Below are positions 63,462 to 64,000 of a stretch of 64,000 nucleotides of DNA, one piece after another (positions within the stretch are counted from its first letter, which is position 1; every line of letters begins with the position of its first letter). The stretch comes from Caballeronia fortuita (GTDB lineage Bacteria > Pseudomonadota > Gammaproteobacteria > Burkholderiales > Burkholderiaceae). The translations under genes and the position numbers were made by a program. The stretch covers positions 248,001 through 312,000 of the forward strand of contig NZ_FCNX02000003.1 in NCBI RefSeq assembly GCF_001544835.2, in the 5' to 3' direction. The notes under the pieces are model-generated. The model ran no database searches. It had not been told where the DNA came from and worked only from the letters and a program-made list of their open reading frames with translations.

Positions 63462-64000
63462 AACGATCATCGGCGTTCATACGCCTCAATCCAAGAATCC
63501 GCCGATCGAAGGTCTCGCGTGGCCCGAAGAAGGGCTGCAATGCATCCCCGACTGGGTCTATACGAGCGAAGCCGTCTATGCACGCGAGGTCGAACGCATC
63601 TTTCATGGCCGCACCTGGAACTTCGTCGCGCTCGAAGCGGAAGTGCCGAACGCGGGCGACTACAAGCGCTCGTATGTCGGACCGACGCCGGTTGTCGTAT
63701 CGCGCGCGGAAGACGGCTCGATCAACGTGTTCGAGAATCGTTGCGCGCATCGCGGCGCGGAGTTCTGCCGTCACAGCCGCGGCAACAACAAGGAGTTCGT
63801 GTGCCCGTATCACCAATGGTCGTATGACCTCAAGGGCAATCTGCAAGGCGTGCCGTTCAGACGCGGCGTGAACAAGCTCGGCGGCATGCCGAAAGACTTC
63901 CGCAACGACGCGCACGGCTTGCGCAAACTCGCGGTCGCGACACGCAACGGCGTTGTGTTCGCATCGTTTTCGCACGACATGGAATCGCTCGAAGACTATC
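63448..64000 (+). CDS. Rieske ring-hydroxylating oxygenase alpha subunit (truncated at window end)
   Basis: The first 184 residues of a large subunit. The GTG start at 63448 is set by GGGAGA 6 bases upstream. The Rieske centre has Cys99 and His101 (CAHRGAEFC) and Cys119 and His122 (CPYHQWSYDL). The catalytic iron domain lies outside the window. Anthranilate- or salicylate-type substrates are possible by gene order, but nothing here settles it. Confidence 0.92.
   Translation, partial: MYSSETIIGVHTPQSKNPPIEGLAWPEEGLQCIPDWVYTSEAVYAREVERIFHGRTWNFVALEAEVPNAGDYKRSYVGPTPVVVSRAEDGSINVFENRCAHRGAEFCRHSRGNNKEFVCPYHQWSYDLKGNLQGVPFRRGVNKLGGMPKDFRNDAHGLRKLAVATRNGVVFASFSHDMESLEDY

Overview
The window is GC-rich DNA from a beta-proteobacterium of the Burkholderiales, most likely Burkholderia sensu lato (Paraburkholderia or Caballeronia type). 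This is inferred from codon use, from lineage-typical small families (DUF3563, DUF3597, a short NPFLSMWLS protein), and from the density of catabolic genes paired with LysR, LacI, GntR and DeoR regulators. It reads as a chromosomal or chromid catabolic region. I see no rRNA, tRNA, CRISPR array, insertion sequence, phage gene or replication origin.

Layout. 1-9 kb holds housekeeping and stress genes: a truncated periplasmic sensor, alpha/beta hydrolase, YdcH, polyphosphate kinase 2, a LysR/TSUP exporter pair, cold shock protein and a class II aldolase. 8.9-9.4 kb is the wreck of a sugar ABC transporter. 9.4-15.4 kb holds DUF1349, an HdeD-like membrane protein fused to a putative papain-like domain, an NmrA reductase and TetR sharing twin operators, and a glycosyltransferase. 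15.4-18 kb is a LacI regulator divergent from a MocD/MocE-like desaturase and Rieske ferredoxin pair, followed by a chemoreceptor.

20.4-31.2 kb is a uronate region: a hexuronate-type MFS carrier, a LacI repressor with matching operators at three promoters, a uronate dehydrogenase plus SMP-30 lactonase, a second MFS carrier, a FadR-type regulator and a second uronate dehydrogenase followed by a polar-amino-acid-type ABC importer. 42-45 kb adds glucarate dehydratase and a glucarate carrier under a GntR regulator with two matching operators. Together these would take hexuronates through aldarolactone and aldarate to keto-deoxy-glucarate; the later steps are not in the window.

31-42 kb is mixed: a frameshifted glycosyltransferase, PoxB-like pyruvate oxidase, ArsR plus SRPBCC pair, a dehalogenase-like hydrolase, envelope and membrane proteins, a BASS carrier and a DipZ-type redox protein.

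46.3-56.7 kb is the most coherent unit. It holds deoxyribose-phosphate aldolase, a two-domain ALDH16-like aldehyde dehydrogenase, an RbsD/FucU mutarotase, a ribokinase-family kinase, a complete sugar ABC importer and a convergent repressor resembling E. coli DeoR. I infer a 2-deoxyribose (or deoxynucleoside sugar) uptake and degradation island: import, mutarotation, phosphorylation, aldol cleavage to glyceraldehyde-3-phosphate and acetaldehyde, and oxidation of acetaldehyde. 56.9-61.7 kb has a RibD-type reductase, a YeeE/YedE transporter, a D-amino-acid PLP enzyme and a DMT exporter. The right edge opens a multicomponent Rieske oxygenase operon (ferredoxin, reductase, truncated oxygenase alpha subunit).
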